Assembly (NCBI GenBank): GCA_022749755.1
Contig: CM040441.1
Span: 9,222,890 to 9,286,889, forward strand
From: Azadirachta indica
Taxonomy: Eukaryota > Streptophyta > Magnoliopsida > Sapindales > Meliaceae
Reading direction: 5' to 3'
DNA: 64,000 bases
The stretch's first letter is position 1, and every line of letters starts with the position of its first letter. Below the pieces are notes generated by a model. The model saw nothing but the letters and a program-made list of their open reading frames with translations, was not told where the DNA came from and did no database searches. A program made the position numbers and the translations under genes. Below, piece after piece: positions 11,060-22,149 of this stretch.

Positions 11060-11487
11060 AAGTTTCTTCCTTTTCTTTTTCTTTCTAGTTGTCATGGACT
11101 GTCCTTACGGCATGTTTTTACCTCCAATTTGACCAATCATTCAAGGCATTTCGCGGTGAAAGAGATTATGAAATTAATTTGTATGAAATTTCCTTGAAGC
11201 ATGAATTTACCCTATTTGTTACTCTCTAGAGCATTGATATAATTTATGCAGTGACAATTCAAAATTTTTTTCAGAATATATTCTGAATTTCTCCAAATTG
11301 CACAGTTATGGTGATACGTACTTAATTTATCTTAAATTAATTTAATTTCAATGTATTAATTAATTGTATTAGATTAGGAGTGATGTTAGTAGTGAACTAG
11401 TGGTTTAGTTATTTTAGGAAGTGACCCGTGTTTATTTTTTCTCAATCCCTTATCTTCCCTAATTGTTTTAGGATACAAATATATCAT
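11060..11487. repeat. Ancient TNL 5' flank block
   Basis: Contains the 'ctttctagttgtcatg' ... 'ccaatttgaccaatcattcaaggcattt' type of sequence (split here as ccaatttga / attcaaggcattt). It recurs at 26820-27080, 47085-47330 and 53650-53900. It marks an older promoter copy than the block directly before the full TNLs. No gene is visible. Confidence 0.5.
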
Positions 11488-11660
11488 ATGGCTTCTTCTT
11501 CTTTGTTGCCCATTATAATTCCTCAAAGTGTGATGTTTTGCTGAGTTTTAAGTGTGAAGACAACCCGCAACAATTTTACCAACCGTTTCTATTTAGCTTT
11601 GTGTCGAAAATAGATTGAAACTTTTTATTGATGACCAGCTTTTTCTTGCCAAAATAATCG
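11488..11660 (+). pseudogene. TIR exon start fragment
   Basis: ATG GCT TCT TCT TCT opens a serine-rich start like TNL2. It continues with IIPQS, a VLLSFK-like strand-A motif, a shifted NNFTNRFYLAL segment and a TFIDDQL-like stretch, with frame breaks. The match stops near 11660, where the sequence jumps into the shared TNL 3' flank block (ggagaaaaacat at 11660). The middle of the gene is therefore deleted and only the two ends remain joined. Confidence 0.75.
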
Positions 11661-11740
11661 GAGAAAAACATTTCTGTATAGAATAAGAAAAAAATGTTTT
11701 CAAATCTTATTCCAATGCAGATGAGGAAACCCAAATCTAA

Positions 11741-12719
11741 TCTTACTAAAATAGAGGATTTATGAACTTGTGAAGGTGTGTTATTATTAGATGGTGTGCC
11801 TCTAATTACTGCCTTTTATATAGTTACATCATAAATATTGCATTCTGTATTTAGCTTAGCTATAAGGTTGCAGAATTATGTTGCGATAATTCTCTTTCTT
11901 TTCTAGGTTCACTCTTCCATCTCTTTCATTAATAAAATAACTATTCAGGGTGTTGCTCTTAGAAATTGTTGAACAAAATAAAATTTCCATCTAAATTTAA
12001 TAAAAATTTAATGCTAAAATTATAAAAATGCAATAATCATAATTTACTTTTTTGAATTACAAGAATACAAAATTTTGGTACAAATTCTTGTATACAAATT
12101 CATTTGCTGGATAATAGTTATTAAATAATTAAAAATATTGAAAGTGAATGCAATAATGAGAATAATCACAAATTAAAATATTGTTTACTCAAAAATGATG
12201 TATTAGTATCTGAATAATATGGACTAAAATGTTCAAATTATATGATTATATCCAATTTTATTAGTTAGATAGTGTTTGGGGACGAAATGTTATTTAAAAA
12301 AATCAATTTAAGTATTCTATGTTCTTACAAGTATATTGGCAAAGGGGATCTGGATTTGCAGCTTGTCGTCGCTGCGTATGGGTTGCCATCGTCCCTTTCA
12401 TCTATCAGTATCTTGAGCGGAATAAGCTAATCTCTATTGTTCATCACGCTTTTTTCTAATTATTCTATTCTATTTAAAATTAATTCTCAACAGAAGTCTC
12501 AAAAAAAAGAAATAATACTACTTTAATTACATAATCACAAATTAAGATATTATAATTAATGATTATAAATAAAAAAAGCTCTCAATCCCTTTTACTATCT
12601 TTTAAAATAATACTACTTTAATTATAAAAGAATGGTGTAAAGAAAGAAAATAAATAAATAATTCATACAAAAAATAAAATAATTGAAATTAAATTAATGA
12701 AAATGATTATAAATGATTA
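11741..12719. other. Intergenic, no gene seen
   Basis: AT-rich sequence with no convincing coding frame, RNA gene or clear repeat unit. A slightly GC-richer patch at 12340-12430 has no recognisable coding content. Confidence 0.4.
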
Positions 12720-13034
12720 ATATTGTTTGCAATCAAATATTTGACAATAAAAGGTACTAAAAAAATATATATTTTTTTAAATTATTTGTGTCAGTTATAC
12801 ATCAGTCACAAATTGATCGCAAATATTTTTTTGCCGGCGTTATATATCAGTTATAAAATTGGCTACAAATATTTTTTGTGGTGGCTAAAACAACTACAAA
12901 TGACAAAAAACTTTTACAACCAACGCAATTTGGCTGCAATCGACTGTAATTCAACTGCAAAAGTATCTTTTGCAATTGAATTTATATTATTTGCAGCCCA
13001 TTTTTTCAGCTGCAAATGATGCTTTTTCTTGTAG
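12720..13034. mobile_element. Probable CACTA-type transposon terminus
   Basis: The segment ends with tttttcttgtagtg at about 13021-13034, the reverse complement of the CACTACAAGAAAAA terminus typical of plant CACTA elements. Inside are several short repeats of the 'ggctacaaatattttttgtggtgg' type (subterminal-like: 'gtcacaaattg', 'gctacaaat', 'gctgcaaat'). I could not find a matching left terminus nearby, so the element is either truncated or its other end has diverged. No transposase is visible. Confidence 0.5.
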
Positions 13035-13783
13035 TGAGTAATACTATGAGTTTCAACTTTGATTTTAAAGATTTATTTATTTAGTGATATGGAACTGACT
13101 GACTTATCTCTACTATGTAACTTTATACATTATTTTTAATTAATTTATGTAATAATCTTAATTAGAATACTCATTAATGTACATAGTAACGTGACACTAA
13201 CAAGTAAATTTCTATAATAATGAAAATTTTAAGGTATAAATCGGCAAGCAGTATTACGAAAACCTATTTTTTTTCCTATATTATGCTTCTCACAAAATCA
13301 TGTCCAGCTCGCATTCATACAAAATAATCTGGTATTGTTTTCGATCAACACCAGAATTTGGCTTCAAATATGTACAAATGAATCAGTACACAATTAATTA
13401 TATTAGTGAATATTTGCAATATGATTAATTTTTATTTTAAAAAATTAAAATAATCATCGTAATAATGATAATCTAAACAATTCAATAATAATTTTTTTTT
13501 CTTTTGTTTTGTTGTGGACCAATATTTAATTATTTGGATAGCTTTCTTTCTAGATGCCAAGAACTCTTATCGTAATTTTTAATTCCAATTTCACTGCCGG
13601 CCATTCAATGCATCTTCCACAAAATTATCAAAGAACTTTGGAAAAGGAAATGAAATTAACATGAAACTTACAAGGAGGTAGCTAGCTAGAGCAAGCATGT
13701 GCGCATGCGCATGCACACACACATATGTATACAGTTGCAGATCATTTTTCAGTATTCTAAATCACTCATTATTGATTACTGTG
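13035..13783. repeat. TNL 5' flank copy before a TIR fragment
   Basis: Copy of the TNL upstream region, including the conserved proximal block at 13530-13690 and an alternating 'gtgcgcatgcgcatgcacac' stretch near 13700. A second copy of the same upstream region follows at 14290-14820 before TNL2, so this promoter is tandemly duplicated. Confidence 0.65.
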
Positions 13784-14147
13784 ATGTCGTCTTCTTCCTC
13801 TTCAATTTCTCAAACAAAGTACTATGTTTTGCTTAGTTTTAGAAGTGAAGACACCTGCAACAAATTCACAACCATCTCTATTTAGGTTTATGTCGAAAAC
13901 AAGCTCAAATTTTTATTGATAACCAACTTGTTAGAGGCGATGAAATTTCATCATCTTTTCTTAACGCAATTAAAGGATCAAACGTTTCAGTTATTATCTT
14001 TTCAGAGGGGTATACTTCTTTTGAATGGTGTCTTGATAAACTTGTAAAGATCCTAAATTGCAAGAATATGTATGGACAAATTATGATATCGATTTTTTAT
14101 CGCGTTAATCCATCAAATGTGAGAAATCAAACTGAAATTTTTGGGTG
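13784..14147 (+). pseudogene. Truncated TIR exon upstream of TNL2
   Basis: Starts ATGTCGTCTTCTTCC and reads a serine-rich leader, KYYVLLSFRSEDTCNKF, then breaks frame near 13885. It continues with recognisable TIR motifs: FIDNQLVRGDEIS, IIFSEGYTS, and FYRVNPSNVRNQT. At about 14147 (IFG) the exon is cut and the sequence runs directly into intron-1-like DNA (tttataacaaaaaaaa, tttgataatttatatac). The last roughly 150 bp of TIR coding sequence and the splice donor are therefore missing. No product is expected. Its duplicate is the intact TIR exon of TNL2 at 14822. Confidence 0.88.
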
Positions 14148-14758
14148 AAGTCTTGCATTTATAACAAAAAAAAAAAAGGATTTGATAATTTATATACATT
14201 TGAACATTGACAGCAATTATGAGAATAATAACTAAGTGCTATGTATAATCATACAAGCTGTGTTAGTTTCCATATGGAGTTTTTAGGTTTAGTATGACCT
14301 AAACATTTTTTTTTTTATTGTATGATTCTCACGAAATCAGGTCCCGCTCAGATTCATACAAAATATTCTGGTGCTCTTCTCAATCAATACGATTGAATTC
14401 GGCTTCAGATATGTACAAATGAATGAGCGTACATTTAATTAATTAGTGAATGTTTACAAAATGATTGATTTTCATTTTAAAAAATTAACGTAATCATCCT
14501 AATAATGGTAATCTAAATTAATTTATTATTTTTGAATTGTTTCTTTTGTTCTTTTCTTTTGTTTTTTTTACCATATTTAATTATTTCGATCACTTTCTTT
14601 CTAGGTATTATGAACTCTTACCGTCAATTTTAATTCCAATTTCACCCGCCGGCCATTCAATGTATCTTTCACGAAATTATTAAAAGAACTTAAGGAAAAC
14701 AAATGAAATTAGCATGCAACTTTCAGGAAGTTTCAAGATGGTAGCTAGCTAAAGCATC

Positions 14759-14767
14759 TATATATAT
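14759..14767 (+). promoter_or_regulatory. Likely TATA box of TNL2
   Basis: The run tatatatat lies 55 bp upstream of the TNL2 ATG, just after the conserved agctagcta element. TNL3 has tataaata at 40780-40787, 52 bp before its ATG. The same relative position in two paralogs supports a core promoter role with a very short 5' UTR. The assignment rests on position and sequence only. Confidence 0.5.
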
Positions 14768-14821
14768 GCAGTTGCAGATCAATTTTTCAGTATTCTAAAT
14801 CACTCATAATTGAATACTGTG

Positions 14822-17800
14822 ATGGCTTCTTCTTCTTCTTCTTCCATCCCTCAAACAAAATATGATGTTTTTCTTAGTTTTAGAGGTGAAGATACACGTG
14901 ACAACTTCACCAGCCATCTTTATTCAGCTTTACGTCGAAAACAAATTCAAACTTTTATTGATAATCAACTTATTAAAGGAGATGAAATTTCTCCATCGCT
15001 TCTTAATGCAATTGAAGGATCAAACATTTCAGTTATCATTTTCTCAGAAGGATATGCTTCTTCTAGATGGTGTCTTGATGAACTTGTAAAGATCTTGGAA
15101 TGTAAGAACATGTGTGGACAAATTGTGATTCCAGTTTTTTATCGCGTTGACCCATCTGATGTAAGAAACCAATCTGGGGTTTTTGGAGAATTATTTTCAA
15201 AGCTTGAAGAACGTTTTCTGGAAAGGTTAGACAAGTTGCAAAGTTGGAGGATTGCCCTGAGGGAAGCTGCTAACTTATCTGGTTTTGATTCTCATGTTAT
15301 AAGGTAAGTACAATACTTTTCTTGTAGATGTCTTACATTTATAACAAAAAATGATTTGATAGTTTATATACAATTGATATTATATATTGTTAAATTAGTT
15401 TTATGAAGATTAGGTAGCATTGTATATTTGGTAATTATTATTTTTTGTCAAGTACCAGTAGCTAACCTCTATATTAAATTAGCCATATTGGAACTAAAAT
15501 TGCACACCATCTTGGTCTCTTTTTTATTCATTTGAACTTACTATTATTTTTTGTATTTCTAGACCTGAATCTGAACTCATAGAGAAGATTACTAATAACA
15601 TTTGGAGGAGGTTGAAGGATAAGTTTGAAAGTTACAATGAAGAACATCTAATTGGTGTGGAATCTTGTATTAAAGAAATTGAATCACAGTTAAGTATTGG
15701 GTCAATTGGTATTTACACTTTAGGAATTTGGGGTATGGGTGGTATTGGCAAGACGACAATTGCTCGTGCCATTTTTAAGAAAATAGCTAGTCGTTTTGAT
15801 AGTTCTTGCTTCATTGAAAATGTTAGAGAGGGAGAAGATAAAAATAAAGGATTAGCGCACCTGCGGCAACAATTATTTTCTACATTATTAGAGGATGAAA
15901 ATGTGAATATTGATGTTCTTGGTAATAGCCTTAATCTTCAAAGGCTTGGACGTAAGAAAATTTTCATTGTCTTTGATGATGTTACTCATTTCGAACAAAT
16001 AGAATCTTTGATTGGAAGTCTTTATCATATTGGAGAAGGGAGTCGTATCATAATTACAACAAGAGATAAACAAGTCCTTAAAATTTGTAAAGTGAATGAA
16101 ATATACGAGATGAAGGAATTATCATTGATTGATGCCCTTGAGCTTTTTAGTCAATGTGCTTTCAAACAAAATCATCCTAATGTAGGATATGAGGAATTGT
16201 CATTTGAGATTATAAAATATGCCCAAGGTATTCCTCTAGCTCTTAAAGTTTTGGGTTGCTTTTTACTTGGAAGGGAAAAAGCAGATTGGAGAAGTGCAAT
16301 AAAGAAATTGGAAAGAATTCCTAATAAAGATATTCAAAAGTTGCTAAAAATAAGTTATGATGGATTGGATGATGAAGAGCAAAATATTTTTCTGGATATC
16401 GCATGTTTCTTTAAAGGAGAGGATAAAGATTATACGACAACGTTCCTAGATGGGTGTGGCTTCTTTGCAAAAATAGGAATACGCGTTCTTATAGATAAAT
16501 GTCTGATAATTATATCAAACAACAACATAACTATGCATGATTTGCTGCAAGAAATGGGTAGAGAAATTGTTCGACAAGAATCTATCAATGATCCAGGGAA
16601 ACGTAGTCGGTTATGGCATCATAAAGATATTTATGAAGTTCTAACATATAACACGGTAAGCTTGCTATGTTTTTCATTCTTTTTTCAAATTTATATGCTG
16701 ACACTTAAGTCAATGACTCATAAAAATAGCCAAAGAGTAAAGAATGAAATAATAATAATGATGAGTTGATATGTAGCACAATAAATTAAAGTGTTTTGTA
16801 TAAGAAAATTTTGTATAAATACTTTGAATGTCTAATAGTACAAATTGCATTGTCTTAATGCATTAGTAATTGCTAGTTTGATCAGTTTGCACTAACTGTT
16901 GGCGTGAAATATATATAAATATGATCCTAATGTTTGACCTCTAATTTGTTATTAGGGGACTAAAGTAATTCAGGGCATCTATTTCAATATGTTTAAAGGG
17001 GAAGAGATACGCTTAAATCCACGTATCTTCACAAAGATGCGGAAGTTGAGATTCTTAACATTTTATGGAGAGAATAAGTGTAAATTGTCTCAATTTTGCG
17101 GCTCAGGATTTTCTGAAGTGAGGTACTTTCGCTGGGATGGATATCCTGTAAAATCATTCCCTTTGCACAGTCATTCTAACAATCTTGTTTCACTTGAATT
17201 GCATAATAGTAGCATTGAAGAGCTTTGGGATGGTATTAAGGTATATCTTAATATTTTTCTGGCAATCTTTCATTATTAATGTTAAATACTAGAGATGGTA
17301 ATTATTTGTATTGGAGTCTCTCTCTAATTTTTGTTTTCTTTAAATGTTTTTGGCAGAATCTTGATAAGTTAAAACATATGGACCTCAGTAACTCTAAGCG
17401 GCTAATAAAACTTCCAAACCTCTCAAAGGCAGCAAATCTTGAGAAGTTGATTTTAGAAGGTTGTTCAAGTTTGGTTGAAACTCACTCATCTATTCAACTT
17501 CTGAATAAGCTAGTTGTCATGGATCTACGCAATTGTGAAAGCCTAAAAAGTATTCCACCTATCAGTCGTATGGAATCTCTTAAAACACTTCTTCTTTCGG
17601 GCTGCAAAAATTTGAAGAGATTTCCAGAGATCTCATCCATTGAGTATCCATTAGGATTAGTTAGATTGGATCTTCGAAATTGTTCAAGGCTTGAACAGCT
17701 CCCGAGAAGCATATGTGAGTTGAAATCTCTTCAATCTTTTTATCTTTCTGATTGCTCAAAGCTTCAAAGATTGCCTGATGAACTTGGACATTTAGAAGCA

Positions 17801-19034
17801 TTGAAGTGGCTGGAAATTGAAAGAACTTCTATTAGAGAAATACCTGAGAGTCTTGGCCAGTTATCCTCTCTTGAAACATTGTTTCTTGAGAAAAATAATT
17901 TTGAGACAATACCAGAGAGTATTATAAATCTTTCGAACTTGCGACAGCTCCGGTTAAGCGATTGTGAGAGGCTTCGATACTTACCAAAACTTCCCTGTAG
18001 TCTAAGGCATGTGAACGCAAATCGTTGCACTTCCCTGGAATCATTTGGGACATCATACATTTATTTTTCGACCATCTTCGAGTTGAGAAATTGTTTTAAA
18101 TTGAACCAGATTATGATCAGAAAAATAGTCGAACATGCTCTGAAGGAAATTCAGCGCATAGCAACTGCATGGCTCAAACAATCAGATGAGGTATATCTGA
18201 AACTCTGTCTTTTATTGAAGTTAATAACATGGTTAGGATTAAGAGCCTTAATTTTAATTTTACATAATTTTCACTATTTTTGAACCATTAATTTAATCTA
18301 TCCATTTTAAATGCTTGATATTGCATCTTAAAAATATATTAATTAAATAAATATAATAATTACACTCATATAATAAGATCTCAATTGTTAAAAGTAGAGT
18401 CATCTAACGATGCAAGAATTACAGATGTGATGTTATGTAGACATTCCTTATGAAAATGTTAAAAATGATGATCTGCATCGTACAGGCATATGGTCCTCGA
18501 CCTCGTGGTTATATTTGTTATCCTGGGAATGAAATTCCAGAGTGGTTTAAGCTTCGAAGCATGGGATCTTCCATAATCTTGGAAGTGCCACAAGGGTGGT
18601 TCAATAACAAATCTGTAGCCTTTGCTTTTTGTGTTGTTGTAGCATTTGAAGGACAACATAATTGCAGCGACCATAATTGCTATTTGTACTGTGAAATGAA
18701 AGTCAAAACCAAAGATGGTCAATGGCGTGTAAGCTCCGGCAACTCCTTTTATTTGGGGAAAATTGGCTTTATCCATTCCGATCACGTATTTTTGGTGTAC
18801 AAATTAGCTGATTATACATTTCCAGATGATTTTGATGAATATCATTGCAATAATGAGGTCTTTTTGAAGTTCTCTATTATACATAGATATAAAGATTATA
18901 GTGGGGTTGTGAAAAAATGTGGAGTACATTTGTTTTACGGCCAAGATTTTGAGAAGTCAATGAAAGATCGCAGTAGAAGCTTCAGCAGTAGTGATGAAGA
19001 AGAGGAATCACATCCCAAAAGATTGAAAAATTGA
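14822..19034 (+). CDS. TNL2: intact TIR-NB-LRR-C-JID immune receptor, 1080 aa
   Basis: Intracellular NLR immune receptor of the N/RUN1/ROQ1-like class. Exons: 14822-15303, 15563-16655, 16956-17240, 17357-18190 and 18486-19034. All have GT..AG borders and the phases join without a stop (3243 nt). TIR (about 12-160): TKYDVFLSFRGEDTRDNFTSHL, split as TKYDVFLSFRGE and DTRDNFTSHL; the putative catalytic NADase glutamate is E65 in LLNAIEGS; SRWCLDEL is present. NB-ARC: P-loop GMGGIGKTT 218-226, kinase-2 FDDV 298-301, GIPLAL 383-388, MHD 485-487. LRRs run from about 545 to 860. C-JID (about 899-1060) has YPGNEIPEWF. The tail is acidic (SSSDEEEE) then HPKRLKN, a possible nuclear signal. The ATG was chosen over the in-frame TTG upstream because paralogs conserve ATGGCT. 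It is the only TNL here with no lesion. Whether it is expressed, and its ligand, are unknown. Confidence 0.92.
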
Positions 19035-20284
19035 ACAAGTTCTCCATTTCCACCCTCAAGTCTCTTAATTTTTGTAAATTTTTTTATATATATTTAGTGC
19101 AAGTTTTTTTTTTTTGACTGAACATGGAATGTAATTAATTTAATTTAATTAATTATCTTAATGTTTTAAAACTGAATAATTGTTATTATAGTTATATTTA
19201 AATGAAATTAAGTTAAAAAATTTTAATTTTTAAATTACAGCTGATCATACATATTTTTAAATAATATTAATATCTGATTGTAAAAGGAAGAGTGGGGAGA
19301 TTGGAGAAAAACATTTCTATTTCCTAAGGAAAATAGGGATCTTATTCCAATAAAAATAAGGAAATCTATACCTGGTTTCCTATGCAAACCATTGTTCTCA
19401 GCTAAATTAAATTTTTATTTGAAATTAAAATAATTCGAGAAAAAGAAAAAAGATAAGATAACTGAAATGTTATCTTTCCACGACTCAGAATTGAGAATCA
19501 TTTTCAGAAACAGACGTTAAAAAATTTACAATTGAATAAACTCTTAGGTTTTGAGTTTCAGCAATAGGTTAAAATTTTATTTAATTTGTTTTTGCGCCAT
19601 TTTCAATTTTTCCACAAAGAACTTTAGAAAAGATTCAGTCTACAAAAGCAGCCGCAAAAGGCAAAATCTATATACAGAAAGAACTTCAGAAAAAATTCAC
19701 CTCAAGCACTGTTCTGTAGCAGTTGCTGAGGATGAAACTTTCTCATCCATGGATTAGCACAGCTGCCGATTGTCACGTATATGGTGCTTGCAATCAAAAC
19801 TCATCTATTATTTAATAGTTTAGTTTAATTTTGTTTAAAAAATTTAAAAGATAATTTTGATTATTTTTTATTTACAAATATAGTATATATTTATATTTTC
19901 TTTTATTTATAATATTACTTATGTGCTTTAAAAGGTAATTTTGATTATCTCTATTTGTGTACAAATATAGTATTATTTATATTTTTTATTTACATTAATT
20001 ATATGCGTGAATTTTTTTAAAAAATACAATAAAAATAATATATTTTTAAACATATATTAAATAAAAACTTATACATATTTTATCTACAAATTTTGATAAC
20101 CAATACATACTCACAAAAGAAAAAAAAGGAAGAGGGTTAAAAGCATCTTACTATATGAGTTTTTTAAATTCATTTTAACATTTTAATTTAAATAATTATA
20201 TGTTTTCCTAAAAGATTTTTAAAATAGGAAAATAAAGTAAAATAATTTTGAATTGAACATTTTAGTCTCTAATAATAATGCCAT
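19035..20284. repeat. TNL2 3' flank and AT-rich spacer
   Basis: 19035-19790 is the shared TNL 3' flank, including the cttattccaataaaaataag block at about 19334. The homology ends near 19800, before the cactin tail that follows TNL1. 19800-20284 is AT-rich and has no visible gene. Confidence 0.6.
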
Positions 20285-20392
20285 TACTGTTATTTAGTCC
20301 CTAAACGTAAAATAATGGGGACTTAGCTGTCAATTATGAGAAAATTATCCTATTTTATTGTTGAATCAACGTTTAGGCACTAAATCACAGTA
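20285..20392. repeat. Short inverted repeat, MITE-like
   Basis: Two 24-bp arms (20285-20308 tactgttatttagtccctaa..., and 20369-20392) are reverse complements at about 22 of 24 positions around a 60-bp loop. The 'tttagtccctaaac' theme is common at the ends of plant MITEs. No target duplication was established. Confidence 0.5.
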
Positions 20393-20932
20393 TTCTAATA
20401 GGTCAAATCTATCAAGGAGCAACAATCCTTTTCTCAAAAATTAAGGCGTATATAGAAATACCCCTTTATTTATTTTAAAATTTAAAATCCTATTATTTTC
20501 TAGTACAAAAAGGGTCCAAAATGAGAGTGCCTACAGTTGGACTGTTGTATTTTGCCAAAACAAGAACCAAAAAACTAATCAATTCAAAAATTAGACTAAA
20601 GTTGTAAGGCTCTTTTTCTTAATAATATGGTAATTTATCATGAATATTTATTTCCAAATAATGGTCCTCCCCAACCCCAAGAAAAAAAAAAATTAGAAAA
20701 CATAAAATCTAAAATAAAAAACCCTCTTCCCTTTTTAAGTAATTCATAAACATAATAACATCTTATGCACCAAAAATCAAATTTATGCATCAAATATAAT
20801 GAATTTCAACCAAATCTTATCATCTCCAAGACTCTCAGCATCAAGAATCTTTCTTTAAGACGCGCGTTAGCATAATTCCAGAAAAGAAAAAGAAGAAAGA
20901 AGAAAGAAAAAAAGTAGAGAAAGCATATTTAC
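20393..20932. other. Spacer and intron-like sequence beside the reductase exon
   Basis: No gene is seen. The stretch at 20810-20880 (actctcagcatcaagaatc...) resembles the actcagcattgagaatcatt block in the TNL 3' flanks. On the minus strand it lies just inside the first intron of the reductase fragment, so the TNL flank may contain a captured piece of that intron. Confidence 0.45.
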
Positions 20933-21196
20933 AGAGCCAGGCGTATAGGTATTTACAGTGCCGGGGGTATAAGAAGGAAACTCAGGATCCTGGAAATCGC
21001 TCATCCGGAGTCTCATGTAAGAATCACAAGACAAGTAAAGATTCTTCACAAGCACAATCCCTTTACGATTTCCTGGAATTTTCAGTTCCATGGTGCTGAA
21101 ATTTACAAACATATCTGATTCTTTCGGAACACCTGAAACAAAATCTCTCAATATCACCTGCCCGTTTCTCACTATATGTTCGTGATTACTTACCAT
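20933..21196 (-). pseudogene. First exon of a 2-alkenal / double-bond reductase
   Basis: An 88-codon open exon starts at ATG 21196 (MVSNHEHIVRNGQVILRDFV). It reads SGVPKESDMFVNFSTMELKI and VLVKNLYLSCDSYMRLRM, ending YTPGS at a GTAAAT donor (20932-20931). This is the N-terminal signature of plant NADP-dependent alkenal double-bond reductases of the medium-chain (zeta-crystallin-like) family, where KNLYLSCDPYMRGRM is the usual form. Here DP has become DS and RGRM has become RLRM. None of the later exons (cofactor-binding GxGxxG region) is found in the window downstream on the minus strand, so it is a 5' fragment. The exon end and donor are tandemly duplicated with a 24-bp period (donors at 20956-20955 and 20932-20931). 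Confidence 0.8.
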
Positions 21197-21202
21197 CTTC
21201 AA

Positions 21203-22149
21203 AATCTCTCTCTGGAATCATTCGTTCGATCAATTTCTCTATAGGTTGAATTTCATATTCTGTTTCTCGGTTTGATTAAATAAAAGCATATGTATCAGTT
21301 AAATCCGTGGGACTGTCAACGTGTCATTCTTCTGGGTGCAGCTGGTGTTGTCTGCTTGTGTTGACGGTTTCATTTTTAATTGCTTGTGGTGGAAGAAGGA
21401 ACATCTGTGTTTCTAATCGTAACGTAGTAATATTTTCATTCCTATGACGGTTAAGAAAATTGGCTAATGGTGTGATGTAGTATTGGGAAATGACTTAAAT
21501 TGCAGATTTCTTGTGTTAAAAAGGGGAAAAGCTCATCATTGCTCCATTGAAATTTCTCCAAATTCTGCTGTTTTGGAGTTTAAAATCACATCTGAAGTCG
21601 TTTAATGATATCGTAATTATGCAACTTGCTTGATTTCTCAGGTTTTTCACATCACGAGCAGAAATAGTTAACTACAAATTAATACTGTCAACAGTGAACT
21701 TACTTCGCAGCGTAGGCTGAGGAGTCTAGAAAGGACAAATGCGGTGTGTCTTTTAAAGAATAGATTGTAACATTCATTTTGATCTCCCTGGAAACAGAGC
21801 AGCCAAATGAAATTTTTGTTACTATGTGTGTGTGTGTGTATATATATATTGTGTCTTTTATTCCGGGCACACCGAGATAAATTTGAATTACCACTTTGAT
21901 GCTAGCAAAAACAAAGCACAAAGTATTCGTTCTTGTACTGTGTGCTGCTTGGCTATACATACATACTTCGATTTTTGTTAGCTTAAATCTATGTTTCTTA
22001 TACTTTGATTGGAAATTTGGGCGAAATAAACAAACGTTTTATAGATGCATAAGAGAAAATTAAACCAATTAATTAAATGGTAATACCCAGTGTGGTGTAC
22101 ATTACATTCATCATCTACGGTAGGGATGTGTCTCTTAAAATTAAAGCGT
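21203..22149. other. Upstream of the reductase exon; no gene seen
   Basis: The region probably contains the 5' UTR and promoter of the reductase fragment on its minus strand. A (GT)n/(AT)n microsatellite lies at about 21826-21850. No convincing coding frame is visible. Confidence 0.4.

Noticed and set aside
12723..13019. 98-codon frame in the CACTA-like segment
   Set aside because: Composition is dominated by the repeat-like subterminal sequence, and there is no domain signature or supporting context.
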